DNA from: Verrucomicrobiota bacterium
GTDB taxonomy: Bacteria > Verrucomicrobiota > Verrucomicrobiia > Chthoniobacterales > JAFAMB01
Reading direction: 5' to 3'
Assembly (NCBI GenBank): GCA_019241095.1
Contig: JAFAXJ010000482.1
Location: 1-14,133, forward strand
Length of the DNA: 14,133 nt
In this document: positions 7,463 to 14,133 of the stretch, piece by piece
How the letters are laid out: each line of letters begins with the position of its first letter
Numbering within the stretch: the first letter of the stretch is position 1
The notes under the pieces: model-generated
Told to the model about the DNA's origin: nothing
The model's input: the letters and a program-made list of their open reading frames with translations, nothing else
Database searches by the model: none
Program-made: the position numbers and the translations under genes

Positions 7463-8149
7463 ATGGTGAAACGAATCCTAGTCTTTGGTGACTCAAATTC
7501 GTGGGGTTGGATTCCGCGGCACGATATTCAGCCCACTTTACGGTATGACAAAAGCGTGCGATGGCCCGGAGTACTGGGTTCACTTCTGGGACCTGATTTT
7601 GAAATATTAGAGGAAGCCTTGAGTGCGCGTACGACAAACCTGGATGATCCAAGGGAAGATCTTCCAAGCGAGTATCTTCGCGGAGCGACCTTAAATGGTG
7701 CTAAAATATTTCCGGCGATTCTAGCCAGCCATTTGCCGCTCGATCTGGTCATTATTATGCTGGGCACCAACGATCTAAAAACGCGATTCGATCGCACACC
7801 CGGCGAAATCGCTCAGGCTGCGCTGTCCCTTGCTCGAATGGTGAAGGAATGCGAAGGCGGCGTTTTTACGCAATACTCTTCGCCTCAGGTCCTTCTACTT
7901 GCACCTCCGGCTTTGGGTTCAAAATTTCATGATCCCACTATCTGGATCGGCGCAAGAGAGAAAAGTTTGATGTTAGGAGCTGTGATGAAAGATGCGGCGA
8001 GGGCAGCAAACGTTCCGGTATTCGACACTTCGGAAGTCACAGAGATAGACGGCATAGACAGCGTTCATCTTTCTGCGATTGCGCATCGCGCAATCGCAGA
8101 AGCTGTCAAACCCCTGGTAACGAAACTGATCGGAAGTACTAACGGGTAA
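7463..8149 (+). CDS. SGNH/GDSL hydrolase, arylesterase/acyltransferase (MsAcT-like)
   Basis: This 228-residue SGNH hydrolase carries the block I motif FGDSNSWGW with nucleophile Ser11, block III LGTND, and the C-terminal DSVH with Asp199 and His202 as the other triad members. The order and many surrounding motifs (EALSARTTNLDDP, HLPLDLVIIMLGTND) closely follow the Mycobacterium smegmatis arylesterase/acyltransferase MsAcT (216 residues), which hydrolyses small esters and can transfer acyl groups or form peracids in water. There is no signal peptide, so it is probably cytoplasmic. The natural substrate is unknown. Its position one base after the TPR gene and behind glgC might mean a role in deacylating a sugar or small metabolite; that is inference. 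AGGGAAA about 14 bases upstream is a weak ribosome binding site. Confidence 0.92.
   Translation: MVKRILVFGDSNSWGWIPRHDIQPTLRYDKSVRWPGVLGSLLGPDFEILEEALSARTTNLDDPREDLPSEYLRGATLNGAKIFPAILASHLPLDLVIIMLGTNDLKTRFDRTPGEIAQAALSLARMVKECEGGVFTQYSSPQVLLLAPPALGSKFHDPTIWIGAREKSLMLGAVMKDAARAANVPVFDTSEVTEIDGIDSVHLSAIAHRAIAEAVKPLVTKLIGSTNG
8071..8101. repeat. Perfect 14-bp inverted repeat within the SGNH hydrolase gene
   Basis: TTCTGCGATTGCGC (8071-8084) and GCGCAATCGCAGAA (8088-8101) are exact reverse complements separated by ATC. They would form a very stable mRNA hairpin about 48 bases before the stop codon. The segment encodes the residues just after the catalytic His202 (LSAIAHRAIAEA), so the repeat is compatible with a normal protein. 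Confidence 0.75.
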
Positions 8150-8364
8150 GTGGCATTTGATCCACCCTGAAGCTTCGTGCCGTGATGAGACACACCGAAG
8201 AGCAAGACTCTGCCATACTGGTCTCCTGGTGAACAACAAGGGTTTTCGAAACATACTTATCGCCACATTGCCAAGCCACCGCTTCGCTGAGCATTCCGAA
8301 AGAGGTTCGCTGTCTGCAACTCGCGCTCGCTCTGAGTGTGATCAAAACGCTGGCGATCGTTCTC

Positions 8365-8402
8365 GCTGATCAGAACTGAGCGATCGGTAATATCAGCTTT
8401 TT
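8365..8402 (+). terminator. Possible terminator of the glgC operon
   Basis: GCTGAT (8365-8370) pairs with ATCAGC (8392-8397), immediately followed by TTTTT (8398-8402). The 6-bp stem encloses a 21-base loop that itself holds short complementary pieces. The T-run and its place after the last gene of the glgC-TPR-hydrolase group support termination on the plus strand, but the long loop makes this only moderately convincing. Confidence 0.45.
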
Positions 8403-8499
8403 GTGTGTGTGAGTCTTTTTCTATAAGTTAATTAGTTGGTGCTAGAAGATGGCGTCCAGATCTATCTCATAATCGCCTTGCTCCAGTGCGACGCGTTTC

Positions 8500-8546
8500 A
8501 CCGGCCCGCGGGCGGCCGGTCGATGACACTAGGACCGACCACGGCC
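8500..8546 (+). promoter_or_regulatory. Two mutually exclusive hairpins in the prfB leader
   Basis: ACCGGCC (8500-8506) can pair with GGCCGGT (8514-8520). The second arm can instead pair downstream: GGCC-GGTCG (8514-8522) with CGACC-AC-GGCC (8536-8546), with a 2-base bulge. The ends lie about 38 bases before the prfB start. The arrangement resembles an attenuator or switch, but no T-run follows the second hairpin, so any effect would more likely be on RNA stability or initiation. This is inference from pairing alone. Confidence 0.35.
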
Positions 8547-8583
8547 TTTACAAGAATCTGCTTTGAGTCACCTTAGGAATCCT

Positions 8584-9727
8584 ATGGAAATCGATTTTCA
8601 GGCCATACAGGTACATGACCTTAAGGTTCGAGTGGGCGAATTGCGGAGGTATCTTTGACTACTCCAAGCTGCGGGATCGTTTAAGCGAAGTCGAAGGTTT
8701 GATGGCAGGACCTGAGTTTTGGGCTAACAAAGACCAAGCTCAAGCCCTTATCGAAGAAGCCACGCACTTGCGTTCGAAGGTGCTTCCCTTGGTCAATCTG
8801 ATCCAGAAAGTCGATGACCTAGAAATTCTAAGAGATCTGGCGGAAGAAGAAGCAAACGTTAGTTCTCAAAGTGACGCCTTCAAGGAAGTAGAAAAAGAGT
8901 ACGCACAGATCCAACAGGAGTTGGAAGACTTCGAACTCAGAATGCTTCTTTCAGGCGAGTTCGACCGGAACAATGCCTTCCTCACTATTCACGCCGGAGC
9001 GGGAGGAACTGAGTCATGCGACTGGGCCGAGATGCTTTTTCGGATGTACCAACGTTGGATCGAACGGAATGGCTACACAACTCAAATTGTCGATATCCAG
9101 GAAGGTGAGGAAGCTGGGATTAAATCAGTAACCGTATTGGTGACCGGAGAATTCGCCTACGGCTATCTTCAGACGGAACGCGGGGTTCATCGACTCGTAC
9201 GCATATCGCCTTTCGATTCGAACAAACGCCGTCATACCTCTTTTGCAAGTGTTGATTCTGTTCCGGAATTAAAGGAAGAAGTAAATGTCGAGGTGAACGA
9301 GAAAGATCTCCTGATTGACACTTTTCGAAGTGGTGGCAAGGGCGGTCAGAACGTAAACAAAGTCGAAACAGCGGTGCGCATTACTCACGTGCCGACAGGA
9401 ATTGTTGTCGCCTGCCAGGCAGAGCGGAGCCAGGGCCGTAATCGCCAGATGGCTTTCAGCATGCTGAAAGCAAAACTGTATCAGATTGAGCAAGATCGTA
9501 AACGCGCGGACTTGGACCGGCAGTATGGGGAGAAAGGTGATATCGCTTGGGGCAGTCAGATCCGATCGTATGTCTTTCAGCCTTACCAAATGGTCAAGGA
9601 TCATCGAACGGGCATTGAGACCAGTGACGTATCTGCCGTGATGGACGGCGACATTGACGAATTTGTCGAGGGCAAATTACGCGGAGTTACAAAGGGAAAC
9701 TCGTCCGAGACGGACCATCTGGAATAG
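8584..9727 (+). CDS. prfB: Peptide chain release factor 2, with programmed +1 frameshift
   Basis: RF2 reads UGA and UAA stop codons and triggers peptide release on the ribosome. Translation starts at ATG 8584 (AGGA at 8575-8578, 5-base spacing) and gives [10 protein letters not shown]... for 24 codons to CTT (8653-8655), then meets an in-frame TGA (8656-8658). A +1 shift skips T8656 and continues with GAC at 8657, so the coding sequence is 8584-8655 joined to 8657-9727, giving 380 residues (E. coli 365). In this numbering the stop-recognition tripeptide SPF is at residues 208-210 and the peptidyl-transferase GGQ at 253-255, inside [11 protein letters not shown] simple reading from ATG 8615 would give a wrong N-terminus. 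The gene converges on the PAP2 gene with 124 bases between; I see no clear terminator there. Confidence 0.97.
8645..8659 (+). promoter_or_regulatory. RF2 autoregulatory +1 frameshift site
   Basis: GGAGG (8645-8649) is an internal Shine-Dalgarno-like sequence, followed by TAT, the slippery CTT, the in-frame TGA and a C at 8659. This has the same order and spacing as the E. coli prfB site. Low RF2 lets the ribosome pause at UGA with the poor C context and slip forward, so RF2 controls its own synthesis. Confidence 0.95.
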
Positions 9728-9851
9728 GCGGCAGGAAAGGGAAGGCGCTCTCTGAGGCGACCGCCATCCACCGCGCAGGCCGGAGGTTTGCCCCTACCTG
9801 ACCGTCATCTTTCTGGGAATTCTGCAGGTTTTCATCTCCGAGGCGATCGGT

Positions 9852-10550
9852 TCACTTGCGGGAGCAACTCCGAGAGCTGTCCTGACCAGGGGCCGCGAGT
9901 TGGAAGACTGGCAGCATTGATAGACGGCGATCAACCCAGCACGAAGTATATTTCCACGCAAACATGCTCACAAGGAGACCTACCACCATTCCTGTGGTGA
10001 CGTCTGAGAAATAATGGGAGCTGAGGTAAACTCGCGACCATGCAATTGCAAAAGGCACTGGCAAGCAACTCCATCCATACCTCGGCTTAGCGAATACCAA
10101 GACTCCAAAAAAACCGAATGCCGCGCCGGCGTGTCCTGAGGGAAACGAATGATATTTGTTTTGAAACAGTAGTAAATGTTTGTCTCGCCAAGGACCATTC
10201 CATTCCTGAACCGCTTGGACGTTGTATGGTCGAGCCCGTCCGGCAACGATACGGACAGAATTGACCACTCCCCCGGCAATTGACGAAGATACCATCATGC
10301 AAATGGCTAGTTTGCAGGCTTTTTTCTGACGCCTGAACCATGCGATGATTAAGGCCACGGAAGCCAGGAGCATCAATTGCGGCCAATCCCCCGTGGCACT
10401 TAAAACGGAGGCAAATTGCCTGACGGAAGATGCCTGATTGGCGTCTGCCCAGGCTTTGATCAAGCCGTCCGACCAAAAGCTTGCAATCGATAAGAAAGCG
10501 CCCAAAAGAAGAAGCCCCGTGCAAAACAACCAATATCGTCGATTTGACAT
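9852..10550 (-). CDS. PAP2-family membrane phosphatase
   Basis: From ATG 10550 the product is 232 residues with several hydrophobic segments (around residues 7-26, 58-72, 80-98, 143-154 and 185-198). It shows the three PAP2 signatures: R-x6-RP (Arg100, Arg107, Pro108; the usual first residue is Lys), PSGH (137-140, His140) and SRxxxxxHxxxD (Ser172, Arg173, His179, Asp183). Family members remove phosphate from lipid phosphates or pyrophosphates, for example undecaprenyl diphosphate, phosphatidylglycerol phosphate or lipid A; the exact substrate cannot be read from sequence. An upstream ATG at 10583 would overlap the divergent gene by 18 bases, so I prefer 10550. The head-to-head pairing with an ArnT-like transferase suggests a shared lipid-carrier or outer-membrane context. 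Confidence 0.88.
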   Translation of the reverse strand: MSNRRYWLFCTGLLLLGAFLSIASFWSDGLIKAWADANQASSVRQFASVLSATGDWPQLMLLASVALIIAWFRRQKKACKLAICMMVSSSIAGGVVNSVRIVAGRARPYNVQAVQEWNGPWRDKHLLLFQNKYHSFPSGHAGAAFGFFGVLVFAKPRYGWSCLPVPFAIAWSRVYLSSHYFSDVTTGMVVGLLVSMFAWKYTSCWVDRRLSMLPVFQLAAPGQDSSRSCSRK

Positions 10551-10565
10551 TCGTAACGGATAGGA

Positions 10566-12020
10566 ATGGTCAAGTCTGTTCAACTTGCATTCTTTTTCGT
10601 TGCATCTCTCTTGTTCTTCTCATTGGGAAACTGGTCACTTCCTCTGATTGATCGAGATGAGCCTCGTTTCGCGGAAGCTTCTCGGGAGATGCTCCAAAGC
10701 GGTGACTTCCTCATTCCAAGATTGAACGGAGAGTTTCGCTTCGATAAACCACCCCTCATCTACTGGTGCCAGGCGCTTTCATTTCAACTTTTTGGAGCTA
10801 ACGACTTTTCGGCGCGTCTACCCTCATCCTTTTTTGCCGCCCTGACAGGCATGGCAACGATCGTATGGGCAACACGTCTCTTTGGGGACAGGACGGGTTG
10901 GTTGGCCGGTATTGTGTTCGCCACTTCGCTACAGGTTGTTATTCACGGCAGGGCTGCGGTCGCCGATATGCCGATGGTATTTTTCTTTGCTGTGTCCACG
11001 TGGGCCGCCTGGGAACGCAAGTGCTGTCCTGGAGAAAAAAGGTGGTGGTGGGCGTTCTATCTTTCTGTAGCACTTGGTTTTTTAGCCAAAGGTCCGGTGG
11101 CATTGTTACCGGTCTTGCTCATGCCACTGTTTTGTTCAGTCAAACGTTCTCGATACTCGATCAATCCGGCTTCGGCAATCAGAGGAACGGCCCTTGCAAT
11201 TGCCGTCATCGGGTTCTGGGGTGTTCCCGCTCTGATTGTTACGAACGGTCAATTTTTCTCGGTTGGGATCGGAAAACATGTAATAGATCGATCACTACAC
11301 CCCATGGAAAGTCACGGAGTTGCGGGCTGGCTTGGCTATCTTGCGTTTCTTCCGTTCTATTTTGTGTCGACATTTCTGAGCTTTTTCCCGTGGTCGATCT
11401 TTTTACCTTCGGTTTTGAGCAGACTGAGAAGAGAACGGACGGCTGAAGAAACTTATCTGTTTCTAGCAATCGCCGTTGTATTTTTTCTTTTTACTCTGCT
11501 TCAAACCAAATTACCCCACTACATACTTCCGGCGTTTCCGATGCTGTCTATTTTAGTTGCCGCGCGGCTATCAACCAAAATGGGGCTGACAATTGCCTCC
11601 TCGATGATTATTGCATGTGCAGGGATTGCTCTTTTCGGTTTTCCAGCAATCGCGCCTTTGTTCGTTTCAAAGCGGATCGCGCAAGATGCCCTACCCCTGA
11701 TCAGTCCGGAGACACGAACGGCATCCGTCGATTACGATGAGCAGAGCTTGATCTGGTACCTGCGCTCTAAAGTTCGCCCGTTTCATCGTCGTATAAGCGT
11801 CAATGAATTGGACAATTTCATGCAGAAACCGGGCCCAGCGCTCTGTGTCATGAATTCTCTGCTACTCGGCAAGACGCGAATTGATCCTGCATGGCGGTCC
11901 TTCACGGTTTCCGGCCGCAATTTCGCGCGCTGGCACCTTCGGACACACCATTTTTTCGGGCTCGCATTGCCTTTACCTTCGCCCGAATACTTGAACCTGT
12001 CGGCGTTCTTTAAACAATAA
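10566..12020 (+). CDS. ArnT-like GT-C membrane glycosyltransferase
   Basis: The 484-residue polytopic membrane protein starts with a hydrophobic helix, then LIDRDEPRFAEASREML (acidic DxDE at residues 29-32) and FDKPPLIYW (59-67). HGRAAVADMPM and a chain of hydrophobic segments follow. This is the layout of the GT39/GT83-type PMT/ArnT family, which takes a sugar from a polyprenyl-phosphate donor and transfers it to lipid A, a glycan or protein on the periplasmic side. The C-terminal periplasmic part (from about residue 385) is soluble and shorter than in typical ArnT proteins. Acceptor and sugar are not predictable. A GGA lies five bases before the ATG. No arnBCAD genes are present, so aminoarabinose transfer should not be assumed. 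Confidence 0.85.
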   Translation: MVKSVQLAFFFVASLLFFSLGNWSLPLIDRDEPRFAEASREMLQSGDFLIPRLNGEFRFDKPPLIYWCQALSFQLFGANDFSARLPSSFFAALTGMATIVWATRLFGDRTGWLAGIVFATSLQVVIHGRAAVADMPMVFFFAVSTWAAWERKCCPGEKRWWWAFYLSVALGFLAKGPVALLPVLLMPLFCSVKRSRYSINPASAIRGTALAIAVIGFWGVPALIVTNGQFFSVGIGKHVIDRSLHPMESHGVAGWLGYLAFLPFYFVSTFLSFFPWSIFLPSVLSRLRRERTAEETYLFLAIAVVFFLFTLLQTKLPHYILPAFPMLSILVAARLSTKMGLTIASSMIIACAGIALFGFPAIAPLFVSKRIAQDALPLISPETRTASVDYDEQSLIWYLRSKVRPFHRRISVNELDNFMQKPGPALCVMNSLLLGKTRIDPAWRSFTVSGRNFARWHLRTHHFFGLALPLPSPEYLNLSAFFKQ

Positions 12021-12076
12021 GCCAGATTTCGGCCTGGCATTGTAAGTATGCTGGCAGCAAGGTGCTTTCCTTGCTG
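12021..12076 (+). terminator. Two hairpins after the glycosyltransferase gene
   Basis: Directly after the stop codon GCCAG (12021-12025) can pair with CTGGC (12034-12038). Then CAGCAAGG (12055-12062) pairs perfectly with CCTTGCTG (12069-12076) around a 6-base loop. No T-run follows either stem on the plus strand, so this may be an RNA-stabilising or weak terminating structure rather than a classical terminator. It is also the leader of the DUF4412 gene, 29 bases upstream of its ATG. Confidence 0.4.
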
Positions 12077-12105
12077 GAAAAAGCAGGTTAAAATTCTATA
12101 TCCTC

Positions 12106-12789
12106 ATGAAGAAATTACTGACGGTTATCGCAGTCTTCGCGATCTCGATTCATTACGCAAAAGCGGATTTCATTTTGAAAGAGGATATTGAGAGTGCAGG
12201 CCAAGTTGAGCCAATGACACTTTATCTTAAAGAAATGAAATGCCGGCTCGATGTGAGTGCGCGAACAAGCGCCATTATTGATTCCGCAACGGGCGATATG
12301 ATTGTGCTAATACCCCAGCAGAAAATTTATCTGAGAATCAGTGCCGAGCAGCTTAAGGCACAAGCGGACGCTATGAAAAACATTGCGGCCGGGCAAGGTT
12401 CCAAAAATGACATTCAATTAACACCGACAGGCAATCGGCAGACAATCAGCGGGCATGATACCGAGGAGTACCAAGCAACGATCAATGGCGTGAAGAGCAA
12501 GATTTTCATTGCCAAAGATTTTCCAGATTATCTTCCGTTGGTCACGGCGCTTTACAACCTGCAAAATGGGCCGGGCTTGGAAGCATTTCGAATGATGCCC
12601 ATTCCTCCCGAAAAGTATCCGGGTATGCCGATGCGGACCGAGGTGGACGTCATGGGTCAGAAGATTACAACCACTGTCACTTCAGTCGAGCAGGTACCGA
12701 TAGCTGATAGCGAGTTTTCTGTCCCTTCGGACTTCAAAGAACTTAGCGCAAGTAAATTGCTGAATGGAGCACATCCGAAAACGCAATAA
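12106..12789 (+). CDS. Secreted DUF4412-like protein
   Basis: The 227-residue product begins with a clear signal peptide (KK at residues 2-3, a hydrophobic core, and AKA before Asp21), so it is exported. The mature part resembles DUF4412 proteins: alternating beta-strand-like segments, a line on a recorded state (MIVLIPQQKIYLRIS), SGHDTEEYQATING and a late strand region (TEVDVMGQKITTTVTSVEQVPI) ending with EFSVPSDFKEL. DUF4412 proteins have no established function. The stop codon overlaps the Maf start by one base (TAATG), so the two are probably translationally coupled. No good ribosome binding site is visible. Confidence 0.75.
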   Translation: MKKLLTVIAVFAISIHYAKADFILKEDIESAGQVEPMTLYLKEMKCRLDVSARTSAIIDSATGDMIVLIPQQKIYLRISAEQLKAQADAMKNIAAGQGSKNDIQLTPTGNRQTISGHDTEEYQATINGVKSKIFIAKDFPDYLPLVTALYNLQNGPGLEAFRMMPIPPEKYPGMPMRTEVDVMGQKITTTVTSVEQVPIADSEFSVPSDFKELSASKLLNGAHPKTQ

Positions 12790-13460
12790 TGTTTACGGGG
12801 ATAAATTCTGAAAACCAGGGTCCATTGAATGTGTGTCGGCCCGTAAACGCCAGATTGATTCTCGCATCCAAATCCCCGAGGAGGCTTGAGCTGTTATTAG
12901 CAGCAGGCTTCTCCCCTTTCGTTGTTGCTGCAGAGATTGACGAGTCTCGGGCTGCATACCTTGCGCCTTCCGAGCTCGCACGGTTCAATGCTTTTCAGAA
13001 GGCAACAGCCGTAGGTGTCCAGTACCCTGGTGAGATCGTTCTCGGCGCCGATACCGTTGTGGTTGTCGACAATGTTGTTTTTGGAAAGCCGAGAGACCTG
13101 GACGAGGCACGTTGGATGCTCAGACTCCTATCAGGGCGGGCGCACGATGTGGTTACAGGAATCGTAGTTGTCCATCAACAGTTAGGCAGGTCCATAACAG
13201 ATTGGGTCTGGACGGAAGTCATGTTTCCTCCTCTTTCAGAAAACCGGGTTCAACGTTATGTTGAGGTCGTCAGCCCTCTGGATAAAGCGGGCGGATATGC
13301 GGCCCAGAATTCTTCAGATCAGATCATCAGCAGCTATCGAGGGTCTTTCACCAATATTGTCGGATTGCCGATGGAGCGAACTGTGGAAGTCCTTCGCGAT
13401 TTCGGCATTATTTCAGCACACGATCCAGACAGGCTCCGCCTTACGCCGCTACATGCTTAA
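12789..13460 (+). CDS. maf: Maf-family nucleoside triphosphate pyrophosphatase
   Basis: Maf proteins hydrolyse dTTP, UTP or modified nucleotides to monophosphates and are linked to septum control and nucleotide-pool cleaning. The 223-residue product shows ASKSPRR (Ser29-Arg32), the GADTVVVVD core with likely catalytic base Asp88, FGKPRD and DKAGGYAAQ; the last resembles the YhdE (dTTP/UTP) subgroup. About 20 residues precede the usual N-terminus of the family, so GTG at 12831 is an alternative start. ATG 12789 is kept because it overlaps the previous stop codon. The 3' end overlaps the DoxX start by 8 bases. Confidence 0.93.
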   Translation: MFTGINSENQGPLNVCRPVNARLILASKSPRRLELLLAAGFSPFVVAAEIDESRAAYLAPSELARFNAFQKATAVGVQYPGEIVLGADTVVVVDNVVFGKPRDLDEARWMLRLLSGRAHDVVTGIVVVHQQLGRSITDWVWTEVMFPPLSENRVQRYVEVVSPLDKAGGYAAQNSSDQIISSYRGSFTNIVGLPMERTVEVLRDFGIISAHDPDRLRLTPLHA

Positions 13461-13857
13461 GTCTCTTGCAAAATACGCCGATATCGGGCTGCTCATCGGC
13501 CGCATTATCGTGGGGATCATCTTCTTGCTTTTCGGCTGGCGCGAACTGGCCGGAGGTCAACCTGCGTGGGCGCGGTTAGGTCATGCAATGAGCAGCCTTG
13601 GGATTCATCTGTTTCCGCCGGTCTGGGGACTGGTTGCTGCGCTCAGTGAGTTCTGTGGCGGGATCCTCTTGATACTAGGCTTTTTCTTTCGTGTCGCTGC
13701 GCTGTTTATTACAATCACAATGCTCGTTGCCGCAATTTGGAGCTTCCGATCGCATCCGCACGATTTTAATCTCTTTTCGAGGCCGCTGGAAATGCTAGCT
13801 ATCAATATCGTATTCTTGTTTGTCGGTCCTGGTAAATACAGTTTTGATCGCGGTTAG
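13453..13857 (+). CDS. DoxX-family membrane protein
   Basis: From ATG 13453 the product is 134 residues with about four membrane helices: ADIGLLIGRIIVGIIFLLFG, a helix around VWGLVAALSEFCGGILLILGFF, ALFITITMLVAAIW and MLAINIVFLFVG. The GRIIVGIIFLLFGWREL start, the EFCGGILLILGFFFR segment and the short polar loops are typical of DoxX/SURF4-like proteins. Their function is poorly defined; in some bacteria they take part in redox or sulfur-related membrane complexes. A start at 13258 would add 65 residues of Maf-overlapping out-of-frame sequence and is rejected. The start lies inside maf, suggesting coupling. Confidence 0.85.
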   Translation: MLKSLAKYADIGLLIGRIIVGIIFLLFGWRELAGGQPAWARLGHAMSSLGIHLFPPVWGLVAALSEFCGGILLILGFFFRVAALFITITMLVAAIWSFRSHPHDFNLFSRPLEMLAINIVFLFVGPGKYSFDRG

Positions 13858-13975
13858 CATTTTCGAGTGATGACAGAGAATAGATGAGGGCAGGCTCGCG
13901 GGAAACTGGCGAGAGAAGACGACCACCGAACCTCAAAGTAACTTGTAAAAGAATAGAAAATGAGTTGGTTGCTGT

Positions 13976-14133
13976 ATGACCCCAGAAGAACGACAATTAA
14001 TAACCGATCTATTCGACCGGATCGGCCAGGCGAGTAATCAACCGAAGGACGGTGAAGCAGATCAACTGATACGGGGCAAAATTGCCGCTAATCCTTCTGC
14101 TGCCTATTCAATGGTGCAAAGTACGCTTGTGCT
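13976..14133 (+). CDS. DUF2076 protein, N-terminal part (cut by window edge)
   Basis: The frame from ATG 13976 is open to the right edge (52 codons). MTPEERQLITDLFDRI and the following acidic-helical segment, with NPSAAYSMVQSTLVL, match the N-terminus of DUF2076 proteins (COG3416), annotated as periplasmic ligand-binding sensor-like proteins without a proven ligand. The visible part is helical and lacks a signal peptide. The ribosome binding site is poor, and another ATG at 13960 is in a different frame. It lies 118 bases after the DoxX gene, so it may be a separate unit. Confidence 0.75.
   Translation, partial: MTPEERQLITDLFDRIGQASNQPKDGEADQLIRGKIAANPSAAYSMVQSTLV

Larger units (their letters stand above)
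8150..8583. other. 434-base non-coding stretch before prfB
   Basis: No frame on either strand gives a product I can recognise. The stretch holds a terminator-like hairpin (8365-8402), a short GT run (8402-8410), and two competing GC-rich hairpins (8500-8546) just upstream of prfB. The first 200 bases (8150-8350) show no structure I can assign and may be decayed coding sequence or an unrecognised RNA. Confidence 0.5.

Noticed and set aside
8139..8369. Overlapping plus and minus frames of about 70 codons after the SGNH hydrolase
   Set aside because: Both strands are open with no family motif or ribosome binding site; most likely chance or decayed sequence.
8436..8502. Short minus-strand frame giving GDYEIDLDAIF before a TAG
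   Set aside because: It reads like a protein C-terminus but is only about 20-28 codons long, closed by an upstream stop, and has no start context; it could be a gene relic, but the evidence is too thin.
13258..13452. N-terminal extension of the DoxX frame inside maf
   Set aside because: The extra 65 residues lie over the maf coding region in another frame and resemble no DoxX N-terminus; the helix pattern starts just after ATG 13453.

Overview
The window is bacterial, gene-dense and ordinary in base composition, with mostly chromosomal housekeeping genes. The gene set is release factor 2 with a programmed frameshift, a plant/cyanobacterial-like glgC, a bacterial deoxyhypusine-synthase-like protein, a secreted PQQ-type beta-propeller protein, and DUF4412 and DUF2076 proteins. 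This best fits a Gram-negative soil bacterium of the Verrucomicrobiota (Chthoniobacterales-like) or a neighbouring phylum such as Acidobacteriota. The assignment is an inference from gene families only. I see no rRNA, tRNA, CRISPR array, insertion sequence or phage gene.

Left region (1-3756): a long minus-strand gene runs off the left edge (residues 1-554 visible) and encodes an exported beta-propeller protein. Divergent from it are a stand-alone 69-residue molbindin (Mop/TOBE) and a deoxyhypusine-synthase-family enzyme. A 515-base gene-free convergent spacer with several perfect hairpins follows, including a clear terminator for the incoming glmS transcript.

Central region (3757-8583): glmS (minus) and glgC (plus) are divergent, with only 38 bases between their preferred starts. 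The two enzymes draw on the hexose-phosphate pool, one towards amino sugars and envelope, the other towards glycogen. glgC continues into a TPR protein (overlapping) and an SGNH hydrolase of the MsAcT arylesterase/acyltransferase type (1-base gap), so the three are probably one operon. A 434-base non-coding stretch with a terminator-like hairpin and a pair of mutually exclusive hairpins leads into prfB.

Right region (8584-14133): prfB carries the classical +1 frameshift site (Shine-Dalgarno-like GGAGG, TAT, CTT, TGA, C). It converges on a PAP2 membrane phosphatase, which is divergent from an ArnT-like GT-C glycosyltransferase; the pair suggests lipid-carrier or lipid A chemistry. Then come a secreted DUF4412 protein, a Maf nucleotide pyrophosphatase and a DoxX membrane protein, tightly packed with overlaps. 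The start of a DUF2076 gene is cut by the right edge.

I find no convincing new multi-gene system. The points most worth a second look are the deoxyhypusine-synthase-like enzyme, which keeps the catalytic lysine but loses several substrate-binding residues; the structured prfB leader; a perfect 14-bp inverted repeat inside the SGNH hydrolase gene; and the nested inverted repeats ahead of the beta-propeller gene.
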